Source of the DNA: Isoetes taiwanensis
Taxonomy: Eukaryota > Streptophyta > Lycopodiopsida > Isoetales > Isoetaceae
Direction of reading: 5' to 3'
NCBI GenBank assembly: GCA_021234155.1
Contig: JAJEKV010000098.1
Span: 423,084 to 487,083 of the forward strand
DNA length: 64,000 nucleotides
Numbering within the stretch: the stretch's first letter is position 1; each line of letters starts with the position of its first letter. Made by a program: the position numbers and the translations under genes. Shown here one piece after another: positions 23,072-34,579 of the stretch. The notes beneath the pieces are model-generated. The model saw nothing but the letters and a program-made list of their open reading frames with translations. It ran no database searches and was not told the origin of the DNA.

Positions 23072-26000
23072 AAAGGTGGGCATATGTTTTACCAATGTCC
23101 CTAAGAATAATGATAAGAAAAGTAAGAATACAGGATCCAACAATGTGGTATTTGTGGAGGTCGCCCAAGTAAAAGACACCCCATTTTTACCAAACGACAC
23201 TTTTCAGATTAAGGGGTCCTTAAGAGGCCTGGAGTTTATTATTCTAGTAGATTCAAGGTGTTCTCATAATTTTATTTCACGCACCATGGCCACTAAGTTA
23301 AGACTCCCATCCAGTCCCCACGACCAGCCACTTGATGTCCAAGTCGCCGATGGAAGTTTTCAAATCTCCTCTGATAAGGTGGAGGACATTACCTATCGAA
23401 TTCAGACTTTTCATGCACGAGATTATTTTGCAGTCATGGAATTGACTCATATTGATATGATTATTGGTCAAGATTGGTTGTGGAAGTGTGATCCGTTCAT
23501 CAGCTTTTGAAGACATGTTATGAAACTTCAGGTGGACGGAAAAAGATATGAATTGCAAGGAGAGCGTGATTTACTATCGACTCCATTACTCTCGGCCATT
23601 CAAGTTAAGAAGTTGGTACGTAAACAACAAGCTCAATTGTTTACCTTACTTGTACATGATAAAGTATATGACAATGAGGAAACTAAGAAGGGTGTTGACT
23701 TTTCCGTCTTTCCACCTACATTTCCTCTTCATGAATTTAAGACCTTTCTAATGCAGGACTCCAGTCCGGAGCTACCTCCACGAAGGAGTGTGGACCATGC
23801 GATTGACATTACTCCGGGGTCTACTCCTCCATCTTAAGCTCCATATCGAGTCTCGCATCAAAAATCTTTGGAGATCGAGCGTCAGCATGCCGATCTTCTT
23901 GAGCGAGGTTATATCCGCCCAAGTCATAGTCCTTACGGTGCACCTGTGTTATTGGTAAAGAAAAATGACAAGAGCATGTGGCTTTGTGTGGATTATCGTG
24001 CACTCAACAATATAGCTATCAAGAATCGATATCCGCTGCCACGTATTGATGATCTTTTAGATCGTCTTCAAGGTAGCAAATATTTTTCTAAGATTGATTT
24101 GAAAAGCGGATATCATCAGATAAGGATTAAAGAAGGTCATGAACATAAGACGGCCTTTAGAACACACTTTGGTCACTATGAATATATCGTTATGCCTTTT
24201 CGTTTAACTAATGCTCCTGCCACGGCAGCCATGAATGATCTATTTCGTGACCATCTTCAGAAGGGTGTTATCGTGTATCTCGATGACATTCTTGTGTATT
24301 CTAAGAGCCAAGAAGAACATGAGGAATTGGTAAAAGTTGTTTTGACTCTATTGCAAAAACATAAATATTTTATTAATCCTAAGAAAAGTTTCTTCTTTAG
24401 AGATCATATTGAATACTTGGGACATTTTATCTCTGCCCAGGGAATTTCAGTTGATCCACAGAAGGTTATGGCAATATGCACATGGCTTGTACCAAATAAC
24501 CAACATGATGTAAGATCCTTTCTTGGTCTTGCCCTTTTGCAAGTTTTTATCATAAGTTTGTTAAGAATTTCTCTCTAGAAGTAACACCTTTGACTAATTT
24601 GTTGCGTAAGAATGTTCCATTTCGATGGACTCAACAAGCTGAACGAAGCTTTATCTCCTATTTTGACCATCGCAGGTCCTCACAAGCCTTATGATGTTAT
24701 GACAGATGCAAGTGATTATGGGATCGGAGCTGTATTAATGCAAGAGGGAAAAGTTATTGCTTATGAAAGTCATAAGTTTTCTAGTGCAGAAGCTAATTAT
24801 TCTGTTTATGATAAAGAATTTCTAGCTATGATTTATGCTCTCCAGAAGTGGAAGCATTACTTAATGAATGCTCACTTCTGTGTTAAAACTGACCATCAAG
24901 CTTTACGCTATTATTCTACACAACCTGTTATGAATAAACGAGAAGCAAGATGGCTTGCATTCATAGCCAACTTCCAGCCCTTTGAAATCATTTACATTCC
25001 TGGAAGTAAGAATGTGGTGGTAGATGCTCTGAGTCGAAGAGCTCATGCTAATGCAATTTCAGTGGTCACCACTGACTTTGCTAGCCAATTTCCATCACTT
25101 TATAAGCATGATCCAGAATTTAAGCAGGTTTTCTCTAGCTTGACTAGGAAAGAACGGATTCAAGCTGAGATTTCTCTCTATAAAGATTATTTTCTTCAAG
25201 GAAATCTTCTTTATTTTAAGAATGGTTTATGTGTACTTAATTGTAAACCATCTCGTTCTCTTATAATTAGGGAAGCCCATGAGAAACCATATGTTGCACA
25301 TCCCGGTTTCTCTAAGAGTTATGAACACGTGGCTTCTGTGTATTATTGGCCACGCATGAAAACTGATATTGAACATTTTGTCCAAGGATGTTTGGTGTGT
25401 CAACGCATGAAGCTTGACACTCACCATCCTGCTGGGCTCTTACATCCATTAGATATCCCAAAGGAGAGATGGGAATCAATATCTATGGATTTCATCACAG
25501 GACTCCCAAGAACCTTACGAAAGAATGATGCAATCTTGGTCATTGTTGACCGATTGACTAAGTTGGCACATTTTTTGCCATGTAAGAAAGCCATTACAGG
25601 CAGCCAGGTAGCTCAACTATTTATTAAAGATGTTTTTAAGCTACATGGTCTCCCTAAGTCGATTGTGTCTGATCGAGATTCTAAATTTACTGGTCATTTT
25701 TGGACAAGTTTATTTGAGTCTCTTGGAATAGAACTTAAGTTTAGTTCATCTTATCATCCTGAAACGGATGGTCAAACAGAAAGGACTAACCGCACTCTGG
25801 AAGCTATGTTACGAAGCCATATTGCAAATAAACCTACATTATGGGAAGATTATCTTCCACTAATAGAGTTTGCCTATAATAGCTCATTGCATGCTTCTAC
25901 AGGTGTTGCTCCTTTCCATGCAGCATATGGCTTTACTCCTCGGACACCTGCTAATTGGTTGGCGAATTCTCGAGTAGAGATGGCTAATCAAGTTGTTGAG

Positions 26001-26551
26001 GAGATGGGTGGTATTATTACTGCCGTAAGAGATAAGTTAAGTCATGCACAACTCTAACAAAAGAAGTTTGCTGATCGCCATCGAAGACATTTAGAATTTT
26101 CGGTGGGAGAGAAGGTGTTGGTGTACATTGCACCACACCATTATGCTTCCGTGAACAAGAAGTATCCAAAGTTACGAGCAAGATACTTTGGACCTTATGA
26201 AATATTATGCAAGTTCAATGATGTAAGTTATGAACTTAAGCTTCCCTTAACGTGGAAGAAAATCCATCCAGTATTTCGCGTTTCACTCTTGAAACCTTTC
26301 ATTGAAAGTGAAACTACTCAGTTGGAACCTGAGGATGCACCGCCACCTCAGTTTGTTGAAGGCAATAAGGTTCTAGTGGAACCTCTTAAGATCTTGGATA
26401 CAAGAGAGAGAGTTCTAACCCGTCGAACAACGGTATTGGAATACTTGGTCCAATGGAAAGGTCTGCCTATCGAAGATACAACATGGGAATCATCTTCCTT
26501 TGTCGCTGACTATCCTGAGATTCTGAAAGAATACTTGGGACTTCGACAATG
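23072..26551 (+). pseudogene. Unit C: most complete gypsy pol, still disrupted
   Basis: Starts in the gag zinc knuckle with a small internal deletion, then protease, whose triplet reads DSR instead of DSG, ending at a TGA near 23508. The linker (23520-23837) ends at a TAA. RT (23868-24530) keeps YLDDILVYS, so both catalytic Asp are present. It lacks 9 bases before the AAMNDLF segment, carries an 8-bp insertion near 24530 that shifts frame, and has a deletion of about 33 bases before RNase H. A long frame (24612-26057) holds RNase H (DASDYGIGAVL), the integrase zinc domain (HPGF...CLVCQRMK) and the integrase core with its Asp, Asp and Glu residues in context (SMDFITGLP, SDRDSKF, TERTNRTLE). 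A TAA at 26055 then separates the integrase C-terminus and chromodomain (26103-26552; YLVQWKGLPIEDTTWE). Confidence 0.92.
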
Positions 26552-26581
26552 AGGACATTGTCTTCTTTAAGTCGAAGGGAA

Positions 26582-26764
26582 TGTAAGAAACCATGATCAT
26601 GGTAGAAATGCATAATATATTGTATTTATACTTTTATACGTCTTTTGAGACATGACTTTTCATTTTGGGACTTATGTCGTCTTTTGTACCATTTTTGAAT
26701 TACGTAATATAAGAAAGAGTATTATATAGTAAAACTGGCATTCTCTCTCTTGGGGTTCCTTTCA
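26582..26764 (+). repeat. LTR between units C and D, complete (183 bp)
   Basis: Same length, ends and purine tract as the LTR at 22889-23071, with few substitutions. It is again followed directly by AAAGGTGGGCATATA of the gag zinc-knuckle region, so the B/C and C/D junctions share one deletion breakpoint. Confidence 0.95.
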
Positions 26765-28788
26765 AAAGGTGGGCATATATTTTACCAATGTCCCCATAAG
26801 AAACCTAAGAGCAATACTAAGAATGAAGGGGATAACCCTAACAACAATGATAAGAAAAGTAAGAATACAGGATCCAACAATGTGGCATTTGTGGAGGTTG
26901 CCCAAGTAAAAGACACCCCATTTTTACCAAACGACACTTTTAAGATTAAGGGGTCCTTAAGAGGTTTATTATTCTAGTAGACTCAGGGTGTTCTCATAAT
27001 TTTATTTCACGCACCATGGCCACTAAGTTAAGACTCCCGACCAGTCCCCACGACCAGCCACTTGATGTCCAAGTCGCTGATGGAAGTTCTCAAATCTCCT
27101 CTGATAAAGTGGAGGACATTACCTATCGAATTCAGACTTTTCATGCACGAGATTCTTTTGCAGTCATGGAATTGACTCATATTGATATGATTATTGGTCA
27201 AGAGTGGTTGTGGAAGTATGATCCGTTCATCAGCTTTCGAAGACATGTTATGAAACTTCAGGTGGACGGAAAAAGATATGAATTGCAAGGAGAGCGTGAT
27301 TTACCATCGACTCCATTTCTCGACCGTTCAAGTTAAGAAGTTGGTACGTAAACAACAAGCTCAATTGTTTACCTTACTTGTACATGTTTAAAGCATATGA
27401 CAATGAGGAAACTAAGAAGGGTGTTGACTTTTCCGTCTTTCCACCTACATTTCCTCTTCATGAATTTAAGACCTTTCTAATGCAGGACTCCAGTCCGGAG
27501 CTACCTCCACGAAGGAGTGTGGACCATGCGATTGACATTACTCCGGGGTCCGCTCCTCCATCTCGAGCTCCATATCGAGTCTCGCATCAAGAATCTTTGG
27601 AGATCGAGCGTCAGCTTGCCGATCTTCTTGAGCGAGGTTATATCTGCCCAAGTCGTAGTCCTTACGGTGCACCTGTGTTATTGGTAAAGAAAAAGGACAA
27701 GAGCATGCGGCTTTGTGTGGATTATCGTGCGCTCAACAAGATAACTATCAAGAATCGATACCCGCTGCCACGTATTGATGATCTTTTAGATCGTCTTCAA
27801 GGTAGCAAATAGTTTTCTAAGATTGATTTGAAAGCGGATATCATCAGATAAGGATTAAAGAAGGTCATGAACATAAGACGTCCTTTAGAACACGCTTTGG
27901 TCACTATGAATATATGGTTATGCCTTTTGGTTTAACTAATGCTCCTGCCACATTTATTATGGCAGCCATGAATGATCTATTTCGTGACCATCTTCAGAAG
28001 GGTGTTATCGTGTATCTCGATGGCATTCTTGTGTATTCTAAGAGCCAAGAAGAACATGAGGAATTGGTAAAAGTTGTTTTGACTCTATTGCAAAAACATA
28101 AATATTTTATTAATCCTAAGAAAAGTTTCTTCTTTCGAGATCATATTGAATACTTGGGACATTTTATCTCTGCCCAGGGAATTTCAGTTGATCCACAAAA
28201 GGTTATGGCAATATGCACATGGCCTGTACCAAAGAACCAACATGATGTAAGATCCTTTCTTGGTCTTGCAAGTTTTTATCGTAAGTTTGTTAAGAATTTC
28301 TCTCTAGAAGCAACACCTTTGACTAATTTGTTGCGTACGAATGTTCCATTTCGATGGACTCAACAAGCTGAACGAAGCTTTATGAACCTTTAAGAATGCA
28401 CTAACAATGGCTCCTATTTTGACCATCGCAGATCCTCACAAGCCTTATGATGTTATGACGGATGCAAGTGATTATGGGATCGGAGCTGTATTAATGCAAG
28501 AGGGAAAAGTTATTGCTTATGAAAGTCATAAGTTTTCTAGTGCAGAAGCTAATTATTCTGTTTATGATAAAGAATTTCTAGCTATGATTTATGCTCTCCA
28601 GAAATGGAAGCATTACTTAATGAATGCTCACTTCTGTGTTAAAACTGACCATCAAGCTTTATGCTATTATTCTACACAACCTGTTATGAATAAACGACAA
28701 GCAAGATGGCTTGCATTCATAGCCAACTTCCAGCCCTTTGAAATCATTTACATTCCTGGAAGTAAGAATGTGGTGGCAGATGCTCTGA
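26765..28788 (+). pseudogene. Unit D: gypsy gag(partial)-PR-RT-RNaseH, ends inside pol
   Basis: Gag zinc knuckle and Lys/Asn-rich tail (to about 26970), then protease (27016-27336), which keeps DSG in sequence but follows an 8-base deletion that shifts frame. The RT N-terminal part (27378-27812) ends at a stop in the SKYFSKID segment. A further 1-base loss follows. RT resumes at 27914 and, like unit B, reads YLDGILVYS. After another frame change near 28390 comes RNase H (28407-28788). The unit stops at the codons for VVADAL, where sequence switches to the complement of the primer-binding site. Integrase and chromodomain are absent. Confidence 0.92.
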
Positions 28789-28978
28789 TACCAATTGAAA
28801 GAAACCCCAAGAGAGAGAATGCCAGTTTTACTATATAATACTCTTTCTTATATTACGTAATTCAAAAATGGTACAAAAGAGGACATAAGTCCCAAAATGA
28901 AAAGTCATGTCTCAAAAGACGTATAAAAGTATAAATACAATATATTATGCATTTCTACCATGATCATGGTTTCTTACA
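28782..28978 (-). repeat. Inverted PBS plus complete inverted LTR closing the array
   Basis: 28796-28978 is the full 183-bp LTR in reverse orientation (TGAAAGAAACCCC...TTTCTTACA). Just left of it, 28782-28795 is GCTCTGATACCAAT, the complement of the primer-binding site ATTGGTATCAGAGC. This is the only gypsy PBS in the window. GCTCTGA (28782-28788) is shared by the pol sequence and the PBS complement. Confidence 0.93.
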
Positions 28979-28980
28979 AT

Positions 28981-29334
28981 GCTCGAAATAATATGCCTGA
29001 TAAACCATAAGAACCCTATGCTCGACATCATGCCTAAAGTGTATAACCTAGATATGTACATGTCTACCGTAAGTTATAGTTTCCATGAGAAAACAAGCAA
29101 TTTAAAGTTTTATAAAAAATATGCATCATGCCAAAACTTGTAAAATAGAAAATTAAAAAACCAAACCATATAGAACTAGGGAAAAACGAGATTAACATCA
29201 TCGCAACTAGATAGATGAAAAGGGTTAGTTCCAACAATGAACACTGGCAGAGAACATGAACCACGTAATGCGAGAATCTAAATTGAAAAAGGGGAAGGGG
29301 GGAGGCATCCCTCAAAACCAAAGGCAAACTAAGA
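28981..29334 (+). repeat. Right copy of the ~360-bp direct repeat flanking the gypsy array
   Basis: Begins GCTCGAAATAATATGCC two bases after the inverted LTR and matches 16960-17326 through GGCAAACTAAGA. Beyond 29334 the sequence continues as unique DNA (ACTATACAAGCCC), which identifies this side as the original continuation of the locus. Confidence 0.85.
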
Positions 29335-30111
29335 ACTATACAAGCCCAAACTGACAAACCAAAAAATGAACCGCAAACTATACAAGCAACAAGAAAAGAA
29401 AACATATCAACTTAGGCCTAGAGAAAACCAGCAGACTAATATCCATAATTAAGCAGATAAGCTAAGGGACCAAAGTCAAACATGGTCCTACGGTAAAAAG
29501 AATCGACAAAGTCCTTGGGCATGGCAAAGTGGAAAAACAGGAAGGATATATTGATGGCTATAGTAAAAGAAACCAGGAAAATCAAATGGAAATAGGTTTC
29601 AAACATAAATACATATTCATGGGAATGGAAATTAATGCAAATAATCATCTTAGCACTTTCCAAAACTAATACAGAACATCAAAACAAACAACTCGTATCA
29701 TGCAAAACCAAAAGATAAGTGGAGGAAGAAAGAACGCAGATCACGAAGAAAACTGCGCTGATCTAGAAATCAAGTCATTGTCAAATTGCATCGAAATCGT
29801 ACTCCTTGAAACCTTCAAGAAAGAAAATGAGAGCAATCGCCATCTGATACTGAACAACTAACTTGTTAATCCACAAAGACAAAAACGGTTATCTAGGAAA
29901 TCACTATTGCTCCTTTTCTCCATAAATACAATGATTGATAGGAATATACAACAATGAATACAATATGAATGAAATTAGAATCAAATGCCTCAAAACTGTA
30001 ACGGGCCCATGGTAGACCGCTCGATTATTCGAACCTTGAATCTGCCTGTGGGGCGTTCCTGAGACACCGGTATAAATGAGTAGAAGCGACTACTCATAAA
30101 CGTCTAGACGG

Positions 30112-30190
30112 TTTTGCCCAGTTGGTTAAGGGCATGTCGGTTAGGAACGTTACAAAAACTAGACAATCACCGAGGTCAAATGAATGGAGT
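30112..30190 (+). mobile_element. Possible tRNA-derived SINE head (A-box, weak B-box)
   Basis: GCCCAGTTGGTTAAGGGC at about 30117-30134 fits a tRNA-type polymerase III A-box. GAGGTCAAATGAA at about 30172-30184, some 40 bases on, is a poor B-box match (one base short of GGTTCAAATCC). No clover-leaf can be drawn and no 3' tail or target duplication was found, so this is tentative. Confidence 0.25.
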
Positions 30191-32611
30191 ATGCAACAAT
30201 TATAATCCCACAAGGGCTCATGATTTGATTAATATTGTCGAAGATAAAACCGTCCCAAGTCAGAAACTTATCGCTGGGATAAGAAACCCCGCCCTTTCAT
30301 GTTTTCGAAGAAAACCATAACAAAAATAACGACTCGAAGAGCAGTTACCGATGGAAAAGTCACTGAAGGTGCGCCCACGCCCATGATAGTCCAAGAAGAG
30401 TGTCAACTCGAAGAAACTGAACGACCCCTGCAACACGTAGCCCCAAACTATATGCCAAATCCATCACATTGACTATCGCCCAAACTGCAAAAAGCAAGGA
30501 ATAAATCAACCGTACCAACTGTCAAAGAGTTAGAGTTACAAGCAATCGGTCATTTACAAAGTATTGACTTGAAGAAAAAAATACCAAATGAAAGATCAAA
30601 TAAAATTTCGATGGCAAATGCAAAGTGGAGAAAGAAAATTGAGGAAATTAGAACATCAATAGAAACAAGGTGCTGCGCACGGAGGGTTGCCCTACGGTGG
30701 CCGTAGAATGTGTTTTCATGTTTCTTGTTGTCGTTTCATTTTCATGGTTCTTGTTGGGTCATTTTATGTGTCGGGGCTTATTAATGGTTTGAACGTGGGG
30801 TTTTGTTTTGTGTTGTTTTGTTTTGTTTATGGATTGTACATGGACCAAGAAGAGGCTTGCAAAGCTCAATACCTAGGCCAATTAGGATTGACCTGATTAT
30901 GATCTTTCTCTAAAACATATTAGCCATTTATGAAGAACGCTTTTTGTAGTTATATTAGTAATGGAAATTGTACAGGGCCTGTATGAATACATGCCTTCAT
31001 TTTCTTAGTGAATGCATACAAATATTAAGAATAGAGTACCCAATGGTACAAAAGGACCAATTCGTGCTTTGGTAATATAACAATCCCATTTCGAATATGT
31101 GTGTTTAAGTGCCTTGATGATGTAGTAATCCCATTTCTAATATGCACGTTTAACTTGGCTGGTGTCAGTTAATTTTGGTTCGGCATAGTGGTGAACCATT
31201 CTTAATCGAGTCCTCATATTTTCTTGCATCCTCACGACCATATATATATTCCTGTGTTCTCTATCGATTCTTGATTCTTCTTCTCGAGTATTTAGAGTTT
31301 TATATTATAGATCTCTCATATATTGTTGTGCTCCATATAGACTCTTGATTCTTCTTTTCGAGTATTTCGAGTTCCACATTATTATGGCTTTCCCATATTT
31401 TGCTTGTAGTTCGTGATATGAATGGACCAGAAAATGAATTATGTCTCAATAACAATAAAGATATAAGGACTGTACCCAGTTCAGGCACGCCAACATCCTA
31501 GGGAACATAACATGCCATTTACAGACCTTGTGGCTCTCAATACCACCAAACCATAGACTTCCATAGACTCTGCCCCAATCTCCAATGATCCATTTATCTC
31601 TCCAACGATCCACTTACCCCTTGCCTTCTTTCGCAGAGCCAAATTCAAATGCTTATGACTTACTATATTGGAGGTTAGGAATGTGTGGTTACATGGCCCA
31701 ATTATGGCGCAACTCTAGAGATTCTTGTAGGTATCTTGAGGAAATTTTAAGGGATTGTAAGAAATCTAAAGGAATATATAAGAATCTAATAAAATAATAT
31801 TGAAGAGAAAGTCAACTACAGAATTTAAACGAATCTTGAAGAATCTATAGGGATCCTGGAGAGCCTAATGGAACATTTAAAAAATCTAAAGAAACCTTGA
31901 GGCAATCTCAAGGGATTGAAATGAATCTTAAAGGAAATCTTAAACCTTTATACCATTTTCTCTTCACCACCAAACCTCTTTCACATCATTTGGAACCGAC
32001 ACTAATTCTGCCCTTGCAACAACTTTATATAAATATGGTTATGAAACATCTGAAAAACCCAATCAAGTGTTTAGGAAAGCATGCAAGTCTGAGTTCCTAA
32101 CAACTATGCTAGCATTTATTTTAAATACAAACTATATTGAAAGTAGTTTTGCAATTTGAGGAGAACTTGAACGGATAGACTCAAGAGTCTAGAATCTTGC
32201 CCAACAACAACCGAAATGGTTGCATCCAACTGGCGGCAACAACAAGACTCAGTCTTCTTATGACATTCAATTACGATATATTCATGACGACACGATATAA
32301 GAGAATCCCAGTGTGAAATTGACCAAGCACATTGCATGAACCCTCATTTAAATGCGGCCTTGAACATACCACGTGAAGGCATTATTTATTCAGTATATAC
32401 CAATTGTTAGGTATGAAGCACTCATTTGTAACAAAGCCAATAAATCAGAACGGAATGTATCAATCCCCTTTCTTGTAGAGTTATAAAGTTAAGATAGTGA
32501 CAAAGGATAGAAGATATAAACGTTTTGAATGGATGAGGACCTAGAACATAACGTCTCACCCCACCCCACCCCACCTCAACTTGCTTCTTGTATCAGTACA
32601 GTTCCTGTATA

Positions 32612-32700
32612 CAACAATTTTATTATAGTTTCAATTCTGTTGTGTTAGGCATGCATCCTCGTGTTAACACAGCAAAATTGAAACTATAATGAAATTGTTG
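32612..32700. repeat. Imperfect hairpin, 36-bp arms, 17-base loop
   Basis: 32612-32647 pairs with 32665-32700 with only three mismatches in 36 bases (outer ends CAACAATTT and GAAATTGTTG). It is too long for chance in a small window and could be a foldback element or the template of a small-RNA-like hairpin. No target duplication was seen. Confidence 0.85.
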
Positions 32701-33326
32701 TTACGTGAAGCTTTGAGTAGGAGCAATTTTGCAAATCTGCATGTAAAAAACAGTTAAAATGCTGGTAAAAGAGCAAGAATGCAGGTAAAAACTGCCAGAA
32801 CTGCCGGAATGCAAGTAAACATTTGGCGCAGGAAGACCAGTAGCATTCGGGTTTAGTCCACGTGTCGGGATGGAATTCGCAGTGGGGACAAAATTGCTTA
32901 CCCAAACTTTACGTTGTGGTGAAATGATAGTATGCCTAAACTAGAGAAAACCAGTTTTTGTCTAGATGCTAGCTCACAAATAAATATCATGCTAGATGAG
33001 GTCAAAATAGCATAAATGGTTAATGCAGAACGTCTGTCCAGCAACTGTACACAATGATATCTAATCCATGGTTCTCACCAAAGTCCGTATCTTACAGTCA
33101 TGGAACAAACTTCAACTAAGCATAATGAAGCATGCAAAATCAGCAAGTAAAACAGAAAATGCCTTCTCCAACCAACTTTGTTTAAGTCAAGTCTGTAGAA
33201 AGCAGTTATTGCATGCAATGCTAGAATAACCAGCCAATGTCTGTAAGCCCTGTATTTCTAATTAAGGGTAGGGCGAAAATGTCATCAATCCTTTTGTTAA
33301 CAGAAACCCCGAACCTGATACTAATG

Positions 33327-33797
33327 TTAGACTACATTCAGATGCAAAATAACCTCATTTTGCGCGTCTCCAAGGTAGGTGGAAGCCTCCGGGTCTGCAT
33401 CCAGAATAGTCACAGCCGCGTTGTTGTAGATGGGTCCAGAAACTTTCAAATTAGAAGCACGCATAGTAGCGTTTCTTATCAGGCACCTCTTGATAATGCT
33501 TGCCGCTTGGGAGTTCCTAGTAAAGCCAGGAGGAGATGGTCTTCTTGGCCCAAGTGGAGTGTTTCTTCCCTTAACATTTCTCGAACCGGGAGGTCGACCA
33601 GGACCTCGTTCTGGCCCCATATTATTGGTAAGCAAGATAATCTGGTATACAGTCCCGAAGACCAAAGGCACAAGGCGTTCTTCTGAGATCAGAGTTTTAC
33701 AAGAGAGAGTATAACAATATAACAGGTCGTAAGCTCCCCTTTGCACTTCCCGCTCAAAAATTAGGCAACAGAGTCTTACCAACCCATACTTACACAC
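33327..33797 (-). CDS. Hypothetical 156-codon frame with AT-hook-like motif
   Basis: An uninterrupted frame whose middle reads RGPGRPPGSRN, an AT-hook-type core (GRP flanked by basic residues) that would bind the minor groove of AT-rich DNA. It is followed by a basic, Pro-rich stretch (GPRRPSPPGFTRN). The remaining 70 residues match nothing I know. It lacks a recognisable promoter. The upstream part (MCKYGLVRLCC...) looks non-coding, so the true coding part, if any, may be an exon starting near 33620. It could equally be chance or a transposon relic. Confidence 0.3.
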   Translation of the reverse strand: MCKYGLVRLCCLIFEREVQRGAYDLLYCYTLSCKTLISEERLVPLVFGTVYQIILLTNNMGPERGPGRPPGSRNVKGRNTPLGPRRPSPPGFTRNSQAASIIKRCLIRNATMRASNLKVSGPIYNNAAVTILDADPEASTYLGDAQNEVILHLNVV

Positions 33798-34579
33798 TGT
33801 GTACTATTGTCAGGAATACACAGCTGTCCAAAACTCATGTATTAAAGATATAGCCTTTATTACTCCATAATGTGACTAAAAGTTAAAAAACTTGCTCCGT
33901 TAGGGGGCTTATTTGAATTAACAAATAGGCTCATGGTGTATTTTAAGGAGAAACATACAAGTTTAGAGGTTTCAAGAATATCAAAGCTTAACTAGAATGT
34001 ACTACCTATTAACCATCTTTATGAGGGAGTGTGTGAAGCCCCTTCGGGGCCTTTAAGGATGGTGTAGGGGTGTAGATATAGACAATTTAAGTAATTGCAA
34101 TGACCTTACTAGAAATAAAGGGCATGTTTCTACCATCACTAGTCTCACCCAAATTTAGATCGGGCAGAATATGCAAAGCTAGAACCATATGGAGGTAGTA
34201 GGAAAAAAATATCGCAAATACTCAAAGTAAAATTTCTCTAAAGAGAAGCAATAGAATTGTAAGTAATCACCATAAATGAGATATAATAGAATTACGGAAT
34301 AGACCTTCTAATCCTCAAATGCAAATGAGTTTCAACATCATCAGACCCAATCCGGAAAGCTTACTCAGAAATATTTCCAGCAAAAGAAAAATCACTAAAA
34401 AGGGATCTCAAATCGCTGAGATATGATACTCCAAATTTCGGGCTCCAAAACTGCCTAGAATTGATCCTGCTTTCATGTTCTACAACAATCCTTTTTCCAA
34501 AGAGACAAAACCCTGAATTCATGCTGCATATATGCCATACATATGTACATACGTACATAAGTATATATATTGACCCATC
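33798..34579. other. Unassigned AT-rich DNA
   Basis: Nothing recognised beyond short open frames and a small ATGTACATACGTACATA-type alternation near 34545. Confidence 0.45.

Larger units (their letters stand above)
17323..28978 (+). mobile_element. Head-to-tail array of four Ty3/gypsy chromovirus units (A-D)
   Basis: Four partial units follow each other in one orientation, each pair separated by a single LTR instead of two LTRs and a host gap. The units are A (integrase C-terminus only), B, C (most complete) and D (5' part). LTRs are 183 bp, begin TGTAAGAAACC and end CTTTCA. At the B/C and C/D junctions the LTR end is joined directly to the gag zinc-knuckle region, with no primer-binding site and no N-terminal gag. 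The same deletion in both shows duplication of an already deleted unit. The array ends with an inverted LTR. Pol order (PR-RT-RNaseH-INT-chromodomain) places it in Ty3/gypsy, chromovirus branch. Every unit carries inactivating changes. Confidence 0.9.
29335..33326. other. Unassigned intergenic DNA with small repeats
   Basis: No gene was recognised. About 30256-30320 resembles 38660-38740 (GGGATAA..AAACC.CGCCCTTTC..GTTTTCGA), a dispersed repeat. About 31720-31950 is a degenerate run of short units like GAATCTTGAAGAATCTAAAGG. A hairpin and a possible SINE head in this interval are listed separately. Confidence 0.45.

Noticed and set aside
16960-29334. The ~360-bp direct repeats as LTRs of one large element
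   Set aside because: No TG...CA ends, no PBS or PPT next to them, and the interior is explained by gypsy units with their own 183-bp LTRs.
30112-30190. Genuine tRNA gene
   Set aside because: The A-box fits, but the B-box is one base short and no clover-leaf folds; kept only as a tentative SINE head.
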